A stretch of 64,000 bases of DNA, taken from positions 76,412,862 through 76,476,861 of the forward strand of contig NC_080584.1 in assembly GCF_029962835.1 (NCBI RefSeq). The letters run 5' to 3'. A program made the position numbers and the translations under genes. Shown here piece by piece: positions 23,360 to 37,305 of the stretch. The stretch comes from Magnolia sinica. Lineage: Eukaryota; Streptophyta; Magnoliopsida; Magnoliales; Magnoliaceae. The notes below the pieces were generated by a model. It searched no databases. It was given only the letters and a program-made list of their open reading frames with translations, and was not told where the DNA came from. The number at the start of each line of letters is the position of its first letter. Position 1 is the first letter of the stretch.

Positions 23360-23590
23360 TCTGTGGGGTTCACCATTATTTATTTATTTTATCCACTCCA
23401 TTCATCCATGTTAACAGATAATTTGAGGTTTAGAGAACAAAAAGGAAGCATATCCAAAGCTCAAGTGGACCACACCACAGGAAATAGTGTGATTGAAACT
23501 CTACCATTTAAAATTTCTTAGAGGCCATAGAAGTTTTGGATCAAGCTGATGTTTGTGTTTTCTATTCATTTATATATTTTTGATTTTATG
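23360..23590. repeat. Foldback family 1, left half
   Basis: Carries the arm ATCCACTCCATTCATCCATG, the GGACCACACCACAGGAAATA block and the core TTTTGGATCAAGCTGATGTT, then stops near 23590 without a right arm. Confidence 0.5.
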
Positions 23591-23749
23591 AACAACCTTT
23601 AACTGTTTTTGGACAATCTAATCAGTCCGGACATGAAGAGTAAATAACTTCAAATGTTTAAATCAAAATTCACTCAAATTGTTGATCAATCTTGTTTGCC
23701 CAATATCTTTCTCATACGAAGTATGATAGAGGCGAGTAACCGTTTTTAG

Positions 23750-24208
23750 ATGTTGGTCGGTGCTCTATGGGTCCCACCATGATGTATGTGTTTCATCCAT
23801 GCCGTCCATCCATTTTTACAAATCATATTAGGGCCAGATGCTAAAAATGAGAGGGATATAAATCTCAGGTGGACCACACCACATGAAAACAATAGTGATT
23901 GGATATCCACCATTAAAACCCTCCTAAGGCCCACTGTACTTTTTATTTGACATCCTATATGTTGATTAGATCATACATGCCCAGATGAAGGGAAAAAAAT
24001 ATCAGATTGATCCATAACTTTATATGGCCCCCAAAAGGTTTTTAATGGTCGACGCTCATTCAACACTGTTTCCTATAACGTGGTCCGGTTGAGATTGGGA
24101 TATACTTCATTTTTTATCTCATACCATAAAATAAAATGAAAAATAGATGGATGGCAAGGATGAAACATGCACATACATCATGGTGGGGCCCACAGAGCAC
24201 CGACCATG
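23750..24208. repeat. Foldback family 1, complete palindromic copy
   Basis: Left end GGTCGGTGCTCTATGGGTCC and right end GGGGCCCACAGAGCACCGACC (inverted), with arms extending over about 70 bp including CACCATGATGTATGTG and GTCCATCCATTTTTACA. About 455 bp, no ORF. MITE-like, and a template for the dozens of partial copies in the window. Confidence 0.75.
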
Positions 24209-24283
24209 TGACCCATGACCGCTCGTGAGAGAGACTTGAAGTCTCTCTCGCTCTCTGTCCTCTCTCACTCTTACTCTCGCGCC

Positions 24284-24288
24284 CTCTC

Positions 24289-24336
<48 letters not shown>
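24284..24336. repeat. (CT)n microsatellite
   Basis: Uninterrupted CT dinucleotides preceded by imperfect CT-rich sequence from about 24236. Apparent Arg/Glu frames here are artefacts. Confidence 0.95.
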
Positions 24337-24338
<2 letters not shown>

Positions 24339-24339
24339 A

Positions 24340-24700
24340 TGGACGACGTGGACGAAGTGGACCATACCACAAGAAACAGTAGGAATAATGATTTCCACCG
24401 TTGAAATCTTCCTATGGCCTACAGTGATTTTTATTTGTCATCCAACCTGTTCAATAGATCACAAATACATGGATGAAGGGAAAACTAAAATATCAACTTG
24501 ATCCAAAACTTTGTTGGCCTTCCAAATTATTTTAATGGTAGACGTTCAGTTTATACAATTTCCTATGATGTGGTCCACTTCAGATTTTTATAGGCTTCAT
24601 TTTTGAGCTTATGTAATAAAATTATATATTAAAATGGATGGATGGAGTGGATAAAATGAATAAATTATGGTGGGGCCCATAAGATTTACTCTATTCGGTT
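24340..24700. repeat. Foldback family 1, right two-thirds
   Basis: Starts within the family at GTGGACCATACCACAAGAAA and runs through CTTGATCCAAAACTTTGTTG to the right arm ATGGATGGATGGAGTGGATA and GGTGGGGCCCATAAG. Confidence 0.55.
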
Positions 24701-24744
24701 GGGAACGGATGGACTACTCCCCTGACACCAACCAATGACTGGTG

Positions 24745-25195
24745 GTCAGTGCTCTATGGCTCCCACCATGATGTATGTGTTTCATCCATGCCGTCCATAT
24801 ATTTTTACAGATAATTTTACAGTATGAGACCAAAAATGAGATATATGCAAATCTCAAGTGGACCACATTACAGGAAACAATGTTGAATGAACGTCGACCA
24901 TTAAAAATATGATCAATAGCCATAAAAGTTTGGATCAAGTTGATTTTTGTTTTTTCCCTTTATCTGGTCCTGTATGACCAAATCAACAGATATGATGTCA
25001 AATAAACAGTACAGTGGGCCTTAGGAGGATGTTAATGGTGGATATCCAATCACTATTGTTCTCATGTGGTGTGGACCACCTGAGATTTATGTCCCTCTAA
25101 CTTTCAGCATAAAGACCTAATATGATTTGTAAAAATGGATGGACGGTATGGATGAAACGCATACATCATGGTGGGGCCCACAGAGCATCGTCCAG
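24745..25195. repeat. Foldback family 1, complete palindromic copy
   Basis: Left end GGTCAGTGCTCTATGGCTCC, right end GGGGCCCACAGAGCATCGTCC. The outer flank CCAACCAATGACTGGTGG matches the flank of the copy ending at about 37478 (CACTAGCCATTGGCTAGTGG), so the true terminus may include this small hairpin. Confidence 0.75.
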
Positions 25196-25282
25196 TCTCG
25201 CCTAAAATTGGGCGCGCGCTCAAAAGAGCCGCGCGCACCCAATCTCTCACTCTGCACCCTCCCTCTTCCCTCTCTCTCTATT

Positions 25283-25320
<38 letters not shown>

Positions 25321-25600
25321 ACCCCTACCCTCCCTCGTCGCCCGCTCTCACTCTCGCGCATCCTCTCTCTCTCTCTCGGTCCTCTCTCCACCGCACCCTC
25401 TCTCTCTGTTTCTGTCTCTCTCGGTGCTTTCTCTCTCATGCATCCACATGAGGTATCTCTCTCTCTCTCTCTCAATCTCTCTCAATCTCAATACCGATTG
25501 AAATGATTTGAGGATTTAGGAATTTCAGGATTTAGGGATTTGGGGATTGGGGATTTAGGGATTTGGAGATTTAGGGATTTAGGGATTAAGGTGGGCCCTA
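25196..25600. repeat. CT-rich tract and GGATTTAG minisatellite
   Basis: 25250-25490 is imperfect (CT)n. 25509-25590 is a short array of GGGATTTA-type 8-mers, one base longer than the telomere unit TTTAGGG. Both-strand frames through the CT tract are low-complexity artefacts. Confidence 0.8.
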
Positions 25601-25689
25601 CTGAGTTTTCTCAGTACAATAAGGGCGTACTGAGTAACTCAGTATGCAATCCGATTTCCTCTACAGCACCACCATGATCTATAGCCCTG

Positions 25690-25779
25690 TATGATCTATG
25701 GCCCCACCATGATGTATATATTTTATCCATGCCATTCATCCATTTTTACATATCATTTTAGGGCTTTATCCCAAAAATT
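25690..25779. repeat. Foldback family 1 left arm, broken by SRP54 fragment
   Basis: TATGGCCCCACCATGATGTA through TTTTAGGGCTTTATCCCAAA. It is cut at 25779/25780 exactly where SRP54 coding sequence begins. Confidence 0.6.
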
Positions 25780-27112
<1,333 letters not shown>

Positions 27113-27231
27113 TATGCATTGATGTGTATTACGTTTATGTTGTAAGTTAAAGTTGTAAGAAACTTAAGGTATGCATTGATGTGTATTGTGTTTATGTTGT
27201 AAGTTAAGGTTATAACAAACTTATGGTATGT
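27113..27231. repeat. 57-bp tandem duplication
   Basis: Two copies of a unit starting TATGCATTGATGTGTATT (27113 and 27170) and containing GTTTATGTTGTAAGTTAA. Confidence 0.8.
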
Positions 27232-27578
27232 AGGCCATGTAGTTACAACTTTTTTCTCCTTTGAATTGTAACAAACTGTATCAGTTGCATTTTTCTCTGT
27301 CATATAGGTTGTGTCTATCAAAGATATAATATCACCTCCTTATAGGGAAACATTTAATGATGTGTACAGGTAAATTCATTTTTTCTTATTCCTTATATTG
27401 TTTTCCAATTATATTTATGTTGGTTTTAGAGTATAGGTAGCAAATAAAAATTGTTGGTCGATTGTGGCTTGTAGACAAAGGGATGAGTAACCAACAATAC
27501 AAATATGGGAGGCCTTCCCTAGGTATTCAGATGCTTTTAGATATATTTATGTTATTTTTAAATGTATTAGCTCAAAAT

Positions 27579-27890
27579 TAATGGAGCAGACCCGGATGTG
27601 CGTCGGAGCTATCCGGATGTTGAGTGGGGGTCCCTAGAAGGTGGGAACCGCTGTTATGACCATGGTGAAGCTGTCCATTTCCTATGGACAGCATTGGAGG
27701 GGCTGGCCATTTGGACAGGCCATGTTTATGTATTTGGTTGAAATTAATGGAGTAGACCCGAATGTGCGTCGGAGCTATTCGGATGAGTGGGGGTCCCTGA
27801 AAGATAGGAACCGCTGTTATGACCATGATGAAGTTGTCCATTTCATATGGACAGCATTGAAGGAGCATGACTAATTGGAGCAGACCGTGT
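27579..27890. repeat. 166-bp tandem duplication
   Basis: Two copies (starts 27579 and 27745) sharing AGACCCG, ATGTGCGTCGGAGCTAT, GAACCGCTGTTATGACCATG and ATGGACAGCATTG. A 77-codon frame (27641-27874) spans both, but it has no recognisable family and is probably incidental. Confidence 0.8.
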
Positions 27891-27904
27891 TTATATCTTT
27901 ATTT

Positions 27905-30900
27905 GCAGGGACCACACCCTTAACCTAAACCACACCCTAAACCTATAACGTAAACCTATTCTCAAATCCTAAAACCTATACTTATAGCCGAAACCTAAAC
28001 CTATAACCTAAACCTATTCTCAAATCCCAAAAGCTATACTTATAACCTAAACCTTAACCTAAACCTATACTTATAACCTTAACCTAAACCTATTCTCAAA
28101 TCCCAAAACCTATACTTATAACCTAAACCTAAACCTTAACCTATAACCTAAACCTATACTTATAACCTTAACCTAAACTTATAACCTTAACCTAAACCTA
28201 TTCTCAAATCCCAAAACCTATACTTATAACCTAAACCTAAACCTTAACTTATAAACTAAACCTATACTTATAACCATAACCTAAACTTATAACCTTAACC
28301 TAAACCTATTCTCAAATCCCAAAAGCTATACTTATAACCTAAACCTAAACCTTAACCTAAACCTAAACCTTAACCTATAACCTTAACCTAAACGTATAAC
28401 CTTAACCTAAACCTATTCTCAAATACCAAAACCTATACTTATAACCTAAACCTAAACCTTAACCTATAACCTAAACCTATACTTATAACCTAAACCTAAA
28501 CCTTAACCTATAACCTAAACCTAAACTTATAACCTAAACCTAAACCTTAACCTATAACCTAAACCTAAACTTATAACCTTACCCTAAACTTATTCTCAAA
28601 TCTCAAAACCTAAACTAATAACCAAAACCTAAACCTATAACCTTAACCAAAATCAAAACCTATGACCTAACCTATAACGTATAACCTATAACCTAAACCT
28701 AAAACCTAAACCTTAACCTATGACCTAAAACCTAAACCTAAAACTAAAACCTAAATGTATTCTCAAATCCCTAAACCTAAACCTACACCTAATCCTAATC
28801 TCAACTCCCAAACCTAAACCTAAAACTAAACTTGAAAATCCAAACCTAAACCCGATCCCGAACCTGAACCCGATTAGCTAAACCTAAACCTTAACCTATT
28901 CTCAATTCCCTAATCCTATAGCTTATAACCTAAACCTAAACCTAAACCTAAACTTATAACCTATAACCTAAACCTAAACCTAAACCTAAAACCTAAATGT
29001 ATTCTCAAATCCCTAAACCTAAACCTACACCTAATCCTAATCTCAACTCCCTAACCTAAACCAAAACCTAAACTTGAAAACTCAAACCTAAACCCGATCC
29101 CGAACCCGGACCCGATTTCCTAAACCTAAACCTTAACCTTAACCTATTCTCAATTCCCTAACGCTATAACCTATATACTATAACCTATAAGTAAAACCTA
29201 AACCTTAACCTAAACCATTCACCTAAACCTAAACCTTAACATAAACCTAAACCAAAACCGATAACCTAAACCTTAACCTATAACCTATAACCTAAACTTA
29301 TAACCTATAACCTAACCTTAACCTTAACCTAAACCTAAACCTAAACCTAAAACCTAAATGTATTCTCAAATCCCTAAACTTAGACCTACACCTAATCCTA
29401 ATCTCAACTCCCAAACCTAAACCTAAACTTAAACTTAAAAACCAAAACCTAAACCCGATCACAAACCCGAACCCGATTTCCTAAACCAAAACCTTAACCT
29501 ATTCTCAATTCCCTAAACCTATATTTTATAACCTAAACCTAAACCTAAACCTAAACCTAAACTTATAACCTATAACCTAAACCTAAACCTATAACCTAAA
29601 TGTATTCTCAAATCCCTAAACATAAACCTACACATAATCCTAATCTCAACTCCCAAACCTAAACCTAAACCTAAACTTGAAAACCCAAACCTAAACCCGA
29701 TCCCTAACCCGAACCCGATTTCCTAAACCTAAACCTTAACCTATTCTCAATCTCCTAAACCTATAGCTTATAACCTAAACCTAAACCTTAACCTACACAT
29801 AAACCTAAACCTATAACCTAAACCTAATCCTAAAACCTAAATGTATTCTCAAATTCCTAAACCTAAACCTACACCTAATCCTAATCTCAACTCCCAAACC
29901 TAAACCTAAACCTAAACTTGAAAACCCAAACCTAAACCCGATCCCGAATCCGAACCCGATTTCCTAAACCTAAACCTTAACCTATTCTCAATTTCCTAAA
30001 CCTTGACCTATAACCTAACCTAAACCTAAACCAATAACCTAACCATAAGCCTAAAACCTAAACCTAAACCTAAAACTGAAATGTATTCTCAAATCCTTAA
30101 ACCTAAACCTACACCTAATCCTAATCTCAACTCCCTAACCTAAACTTAAACCTAAACTTGAAAACTCAAACCTAAACCCGATCCTGAACCCGGAGCTGAT
30201 TTCCTAAACCTAAACCTTAACCTTAACCTATTCTCAATTCCCTAGAGCTATAACCTATATACAATAACTTATAACTAAAACCTAAACCTTAACCTAAACC
30301 TATAACTTAAACCTAAACCTTAATCTAAACCAAAACCAAAACCTATAACCTAAACCTTAACCTATAACCTAAACTTATAACCTATAACCTAACCTTAACA
30401 TTAACCTAAACCTAAAACCTAAACCTAAACATAAAACCTAAAACCTAAACCTAAACATAAACCTAAAACCTAAATGTATTCTCATATCCCTAAACCTAGA
30501 CCTACACCTATTCCTAATCTCAACTCTCTAACCTAAACCTAAACCTAAACTTGAAAACCCAAACCTAAACCCGATCCCGAACCCGAACCCGATTTCCTAA
30601 ACCTAAACCTTAACCTATTCTCAATTCCCTAAACCTATAGCTTATAACCTAAACCTAAACCTTAACCTAAACATAAACCTAAACCTATAAGGTATAACCT
30701 AAACCTAAACCTAAAACCTAAGTGTATTCTCAAATCCCTAAACCTAAACCTACAGCAAATCCTAATCTCAAGTCCCTAACCTAAACCTAAACTTGAAAAT
30801 CCAAACCCAAACCCGATCTCGAACCCGAATTTGATTTCCTAAACCTAAACCTTAACCTATTCTCAATTCCCTAAACCTATAACTTATAAGATAAACCTAA

Positions 30901-32735
30901 ACCTAAACCTATAACCTATAACCTAAACCTAAACCTAAACCTAAAACCTAATGTATTCTCAAATCCCTAAACCTAAACCTACACCTAATCCTAATCTCAA
31001 CTCCCTAACCTAAACCTAAACGTAAACTTCACAACCCAAAACTGAACCCGATCCTAAACCCGAACCCGATTTCCTAAACCTAAACCTTAACCTATTCTCA
31101 ATTCCCTAAACCTATAGCTTATAACCTAAACCTAAACCTTAACCTAAACCTAAACCTAAACCTATAACCTATAACCTAAACCTAAACCTAAAACCTAAAT
31201 GTATTCTCAAATCCCTAAACCTAAACTTACACCTAATCCTAATCTCAACTCCCTAACCTAAACCTAAACCTAAACTTGAAAACCCAAACCTAAACCCGAT
31301 CCCGAACCCGAACCCGATTTCCTAAACCTTAACCTATTCTCAATTCCCTAAACTTATAGCTTATAACCTAAACCTAAACCTAAACCTAAACCTATAACCT
31401 AAACCTAAACCTAAAACTTAAATGTATTCTCAAATCCCAAAACTTAAACTTACAATTAATCCTAATCTCAACTCCCTAACCTAAACCTAAACCTAAACCT
31501 AAACCTAAAACCTAATGTATTCTCAAATCCCTAAACCTAAACCTACACCTAATCCTAATCTCAACTTCCTAACCTAAACCTAAACATAAACTTGAAAACC
31601 CAAACCTAAACCCGATCCCGATCCCGAACCCGATTTCCTAAACCTAAACCTTAACCTATTCTCAATTCCCTAAACCTATAGCTTATAACCTAAACCTAAA
31701 CCTTAACCTAAACCTAAACCTAAACCTATAACCTATAACCTAAACCAAATTCTAAAACCTAAATGTTTTCTCAAATCCCTAAACCTAAACCTACACCTAA
31801 TCCTAATCTCAACTCCCTAACCTAAACCTAAACTTAAACTTGAAAACCTAAACCTAAACTTGATCCCGAACCTGAACCCGATTTTCTAAACCTAAACCTT
31901 AACCTATTCTCAATTCCCTAAACCTATAGCTTATAACCTAAACCTAAACCTAAACCTATAACCTATAACCTAAACCTAAACCTAAAACCTAAATGTATTC
32001 TCAAATCCTTAAACCTAAACCTACACCTAATCTTAATCTCAACTCCCTAACCTAAACCTAAACCTAAACTTGAAAACCCAAACCTAAACCCGATCCCGAA
32101 CCCGAACCTGATTTCCTAAACCTAAACATTAACCTATTCTTAATTTCCTAAACCTTGACCTGTAACCTAACCTAAATTTAAACCTATAACCTAAACCTAA
32201 GCCTAAAACCTAAACCTAAACCTAAAACCGAAATGTATTCTCAAATCCTTAAACTTAAACCTACACTTAATCATAATCTCAACTCCCTAACTTAAACTTA
32301 AACCTAAATTTGAAAACCCAACCTTAAACCCGATCCCGAACCCGGACCCAGACCTAATTTTCTAAACCTAAACCTTAACCTTAACCTATTCTCATTTCCC
32401 TAAAGCCATAACCTAGATACTATAAACTATAACTAAAACCTAAACTTAACCTAAACCTATAACCTAAACCTAAACCTTAACCTAAACCTAAACCAAAGCC
32501 TATAACCTATAACTTATAACCTAAACTTATAACCTATAACCTAACCTTTACCTAAACCTAAACCTAAACCTAAACCTAAAACCTAAAACCTAAACCTAAA
32601 CCTAAACCTAAAACCTAAATGTATTCTCAAATCCGTAAACCTAGACTTACACCTAATCCTAATCTCAACTCCCTAACCTAAACCTAAACCTAAACTTGAA
32701 AACCCAAACCTAAACCCAATCCCGAACCCGAACCT
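27905..32735. repeat. Telomere-like (CCTAAA)n satellite with ~240-bp higher-order units
   Basis: About 4.8 kb built from CCTAAA, CCTATA and CCTTAA hexamers, with G almost absent from the plus strand. Superimposed is a longer unit: GTATTCTCAAATCCCTAAAC, then CACCTAATCCTAATCTCAAC, then AACCCGATCCCGAACCCG, then TTAACCTATTCTCAATTCCC. The CCCGATCCCGAA-type landmark recurs near 28853, 29093, 29452, 29694, 29936, 30177, 30567, 30813, 31050, 31295, 31607, 31860, 32090, 32330 and 32720, mostly about 240 bp apart with some gaps of 310-390. The exact plant telomere heptamer CCCTAAA occurs only at set places in the unit, so this is not a recent telomere end. Confidence 0.92.
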
Positions 32736-32739
32736 AATT

Positions 32740-33290
32740 GCTGTAATAATGGAGCCCAATCACATGGCAACAAACAAGAATATATCATTTTTAACACATG
32801 CCCCTTTTTACAAAACTTTAATTTTTGTTGTTGTTTCTATTAACTTGAATTGAAACACTTTTTTACATTATTTGTTGCATTAGTTTTATTTTAATGATTA
32901 GTTTTATTTTTAAAAAAAGTGTCCACTTTTTTGGAAGAAGTTTATGCAATTCTTCATGATTCTGAATTATAATGTTTTGTTGGTTTAATATTTTTTTATT
33001 AGATGAAAGACACAAAAAGAAAATTGTTGCTGATTTTTTTTTCTTTTTTATATTTATGATGTTAAACTTATATGTATTTATGCGTGGATGAATGTAATAT
33101 GGATAAGATTGTTTGTGTTTGGATGGATGTAGTTTATGTTTGGATGAATGTAGTTTGTGTTGGATTTACATAGTTTGGGTTTAGATGGATGTGAATATGA
33201 TGAAATATATCATATAACAGGTGTATATCAGGAAGAATACGATAAAATATATTGTAACAGGTGTATATTGACCCTCTCAAATTTGAAAAT
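32740..33290. other. AT-rich spacer with short GTTTGGATGAATGTA repeats
   Basis: No gene. 33109-33190 has about three imperfect 24-bp units with TTTGGATGRATGTAGTTT. 33205-33275 has two copies of AACAGGTGTATAT. Otherwise AT-rich. Confidence 0.6.
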
Positions 33291-33294
33291 GTCC

Positions 33295-33700
33295 TATGAA
33301 GGCTCATAAGGGACGGTCCATGACCGTCCTTTGAAGGCTCATAAGAGACGGTCCATAGCAGTCCTTTTTAAGGACGGTCTATGACCATCCTTTTAAAGGA
33401 TGGCCCATGACAGTCCTTTTTAAGGACGGTTTATGACCGTCCTTTTAAAGGACGGTCCATGGCCGTCCTTTGAAGGCTCATAAGAGACGGTCCATAACAG
33501 TCCTTTTTAAGGACGGTCCATAGCCATCCTTTGAAGGCTCATAAGAGAGTCCATGACCGTCCTTTTTTCGTCAATAAGAATGACGGTTTTCAACCATCCT
33601 TTAAGTAATACAACACATCAAAATTTGACGGCCCATGCGACGGTCCATGACCGTCCTTTTTGGTCATTTGAGACGATTTTGGACCGTCCTTTTTTTGCTG
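33295..33700. repeat. GGACGGTC/GACCGTCC subterminal-type array, right
   Basis: More than 15 copies of GGACGGTCCATGACCGTCC-like short palindromes separated by TTTTTAA or TTTGAAGGCTCATAAGAG. It ends near 33710 with TTTTGGCGTAGCA, one or two changes from the TTTTGGCGTAGTG terminus of many plant CACTA elements. Opposes the array at 21650-21965. Confidence 0.75.
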
Positions 33701-33879
33701 TTTTGGCGTAGCACCTTGGGCAGTTTTTTCTTCTCCTTTAGTTTAGACTCTAGATTATATGATAGGTGGGCCTAGGATTCTTTTAGTACATCGAGTAGAC
33801 CTCAATGTAGGCCTCCAGTCTACAGCCCCGTCTTATTTTAATAAATTATTTTCTTCCAAGAAAGAAAATTGGTCTTTGC

Positions 33880-34110
33880 AACCAGATCAATATATATCAA
33901 CAGGTCGGAAGGTAAATAAACATTCTGGTAGCCCCTAGAAGTTTTAATAGTTGGGATTCATTCACCACTGTTTCGTATGATGTGGTTCACCTAAGATTTA
34001 GAGCTACTTGATTTTTTGGATCATGCCTTAAAATAAGCTGACAAAATAGATATGAGGCCTGGATGTATGGCACATACATCACGGTGGGCCTCACAGTGAG
34101 AGATCCACCC
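33880..34110. repeat. Foldback family 1, right half
   Basis: Carries ATATCAACAGGTCGGAAGG, CACTGTTTCGTATGATGTGG and the right arm with CATACATCACGGTGGG. Ends near 34110, before array 1. Confidence 0.5.
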
Positions 34111-34204
34111 ACGTCGGTGATCCCCGGATCACTGAAGCCACGCCCACCCCTGTACCTGACATGGCAGTATTTGATTGGGGGACCTGCTGCTATTAGATAA
34201 CGTG

Positions 34205-36960
34205 GATCAGGTACTACCCCCACCTATTTGGAGCTCGTGATAGGCAGAGGCTCCAAGGGCCACTGAAGTGCCAACGTGATGTATGAACTTTATCCACATC
34301 GTCCATTCATTATTTCTTATTACTTTAGAATATTATTCCAAAAATAGAGAATATAGAAGTTTGAAATGGGCGACATGGTGGTGATTACTTTCCTGCCATT
34401 GAAAAATTATTAGGGACTATAGAAGTTTTAGATCAAGGTGATATTTGTTTTTTCACATCATCCAAGTTTATATGACCATATCAAGGGGTTGGATGGAAAA
34501 TAAATGACATACTGGGCCCCAGGAAGATTTCAACAGTGGTCATCCTTAGCACCACTGCTTCCTATGGTGTGGTCCACTTGAGAATTGGATCTGTCTTATT
34601 TTTGGTCCAGTATTCTAAAATGATATGAAAAAAGGGATGGACGGTGTAGATAAGATTCATACATCACAATGGCCTCTCAGTGGCCCTTGGAGCCTCCACT
34701 TGCTTCGAGCTCCGAACAGGCGAGGGTAGTACCTAATCCACGCCCTGTTAGCTCATGGATTAGGTACTATACCCCCGCCTGTTCGGAGCTCAGGACATGC
34801 GGAGGCTTTGAGGGCCACTAAAGGGCCAACATGATGTATGAACTTTATCCACACCGTTCATTCATTTTATCATATTACTTTAGAATATTATTTCAAAAAT
34901 AGAGAATATAAACGTCTGAAATGGGCCACATGGTGGTGATTAAATTCCTACCATTGAAAAATTATTAAGGACCTCGGAAGTTTTAGATCAAGATGATATT
35001 TGATTTGTTCACTTTTTCTCTTTTTTTCTTTTTCTTTTAAATCTGATTTGTTCACTTCAACTAGGTTTATATGACCATATCAAGGGCTTGGATGGGAAAA
35101 AAAAAAACAACATAGTGGGCCCCAAGAAGATTTCAACGGTGATCATTCTTAGCATCGCTGCTTCCTATGGTGTGGTCCACTTGAGAATTGGATTTGTCTT
35201 ATTTTTGGTCCAGTATTCTGGAATGATATGAAAAAAAAAGGATGGACGATGTAGATAAGATTCATACATCACGGTGGCCTCTCAGTGGCCCTTGAAGCCT
35301 TCTCCTATCACGAGCTTCGAATAGGCAGGGGTAGTACCTAATCCGTGCCCTGTTAGTACGCAGATTATGTACTACTTCGGCCTGTTCAGAGCTCGGAACA
35401 AGTGGAGGCTCAGAGGGCCACTAAAGGGCCAACGTGATCTATGAACTTTATCCATATTGTCCATTCATTTCTTTACATATTACTTTAGAATATTATTCCA
35501 AAAATAGAGAATATAGCGGTCTCAAATGGGCCACACGGTGGTGATTAAATTCCTACCATTGAAAAATTATTAGGGACCACAAAAATTTAGGATAAAGATG
35601 ATAATTGTTTTTTCACTTCATCCAGGTTTATATGACCATATCAAGGGGTTGGATGGAAAATAAACAACACAGTGGACCCTAGGAAGATTTCAACGGTGGT
35701 CATACTTATCATCGCTGCTTCCTATGGTGTGGTCACTTGAGAATTAGATCTGTCTTATTTTTGGTACATATTCTAGAATGATATGAAAAAAGGGATGGAC
35801 AGTGTAGATAAAATTCATACATCACGGTGGCCTCTCAGTGGCCTCGAAGCCTCTACCTATTCCAAGCTATGAACTGGTGGGGGTAGTACATAATCTGCGC
35901 CCTGCATGTTAGCCGACATATTACCGCTGCCTGTTTAGAGCTTAGGACAGGCGGAGGCTCTGAGGGCCACTAAAGGGCCAAAGTGATGTATGAACTTTAT
36001 CCACACCGTCCATTCATTTTTTTCATATTACGTTAGAATATTATTCAAAAAATAGAGAATATAGAAGTCTAAAATGGGCCACACAGTGGTGATTAAATTC
36101 TTATCGTTCAAAAATTATTAGGGACCACAAAAGTTTTAGATCAAGACGATATTTGTTTTTTCACTTCATCTAGGTTCATATGACCTTATCAAGGGGTTGG
36201 ATGGAAAATAAATGACACAGTGGGCCCCTGAAGATTTCAACGGTGGTCATCCTTAGCACCATTGCTTCCTATAGTGTGGTCCACTTGAAAATTGGATCTA
36301 ACTTATTTTTGGTCCAGTATTCTAGAATGATATGAAGAAAGGGATGGATAGTGTAGATAAGATTCATACATCACGGTGGCCTCTCGGTGGCCCTTTTGAA
36401 AATTGGATACTTATTTGTAGTCTAGTATTCTACAATGATATGAAAAAAGGGACGGAGTGTGTAGATAAGATTCATACATCACGGAGGCCACTCGATGGTC
36501 ACTGAAGATCTAACATGATGTTTGAACTTTATCCACACCGTCCATTTGTTTTTTCATATTACTTAAGAATATTATTCCAAAAATAGAGAATATAGAAGTC
36601 TTAAATGGGCCACATGGTAGTGATTAAATTTCTTTTGTTGAAAAATTATTACGGACCACAGAAGTTTTAGATCAAGATGATATTTTTTTCAACTGCATCC
36701 TGGTTTATATGACCATATCAAGGGGTTGGATGGAAAATAAACGATAAAGTGGGCGCCAGGAAGATTTCAATGATGGTCTTCTTTAGCACCGCTGCTTCCT
36801 ATGGTGTGGTCGACTTGAGAGTTGGATCTGTCTTATGTTTGGTCCAGTATTATAGAATAATATGAAAAAAGAGATGGACGGTGTAGATAAGATTCATACA
36901 TCACGGTAGCCTTTCAATGGCCCTCGGACCCTCCCAGGGCCACATAGAACGTGTTTGAAA
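34205..36960. repeat. Array 1 of ~550-bp foldback units with palindromic junctions
   Basis: Five head-to-tail units; the landmark GATGTATGAACTTTATCC or close variant is at about 34278, 34833, 35436, 35984 and 36516 (spacing 532-603). Each unit has inverted ends (GGTACTACCCCCGCCTGTTC and its complement), so neighbouring ends form long hairpins at about 34690-34810, 35290-35410 and 35840-35960, each around a 15-17-nt loop. The last junction, near 36400, is degenerate. No ORF. Confidence 0.85.
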
Positions 36961-37206
36961 GATTCATATATCACGGTGGCCTCTCAGTGTCATTTTGTTT
37001 TTGGTCCTGGGTTCTAGAATGATAAAATGTATTCTAGAATGGGGCCACATAAAACGTGCTTGAAAGTTATTCCATCGACTACGTTCTTGACCCGTCAAAA
37101 CTTGACAGGAAATGGATTGCAAACTTCCGAAGTAGACCAAACGTTTCCCTTGCATAAGCACGATGTCTGAATTACATCCATTAATACATGGAATGGCAAC
37201 CTATTG

Positions 37207-37211
<5 letters not shown>
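36961..37211. other. Copy of kinase intron 1 sequence at the right edge of array 1
   Basis: 37020-37211 is a near copy of 39325-39500 (shared AGACCAAACGTTTCCCTTGC and CATTAATxCATGGAATGGCAACC), which in turn aligns weakly with intron 1 of the intact kinase gene near 56310-56350. It marks the breakpoint of a duplication that copied array and intron together. Confidence 0.65.

Positions 37212-37302
<91 letters not shown>
37212..37302. repeat. (TA)n microsatellite
   Basis: About 45 uninterrupted AT dinucleotides. The Tyr/Ile frames on both strands are artefacts. Confidence 0.97.

Positions 37303-37305
<3 letters not shown>

Noticed and set aside
25139-25506. Ser/Leu- and Arg/Glu-rich frames of over 100 codons
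   Set aside because: Low-complexity CT-rich DNA gives open frames on both strands with no family signature.
27905-32735. A true chromosome end or CRISPR-like array
   Set aside because: Unit is CCTAAA-based with 240-bp higher-order structure and ordinary sequence on both sides; there are no repeat/spacer units of CRISPR type.
33987-34223. 78-codon minus-strand frame
   Set aside because: Lies in a foldback right half and array edge; no conserved motif.
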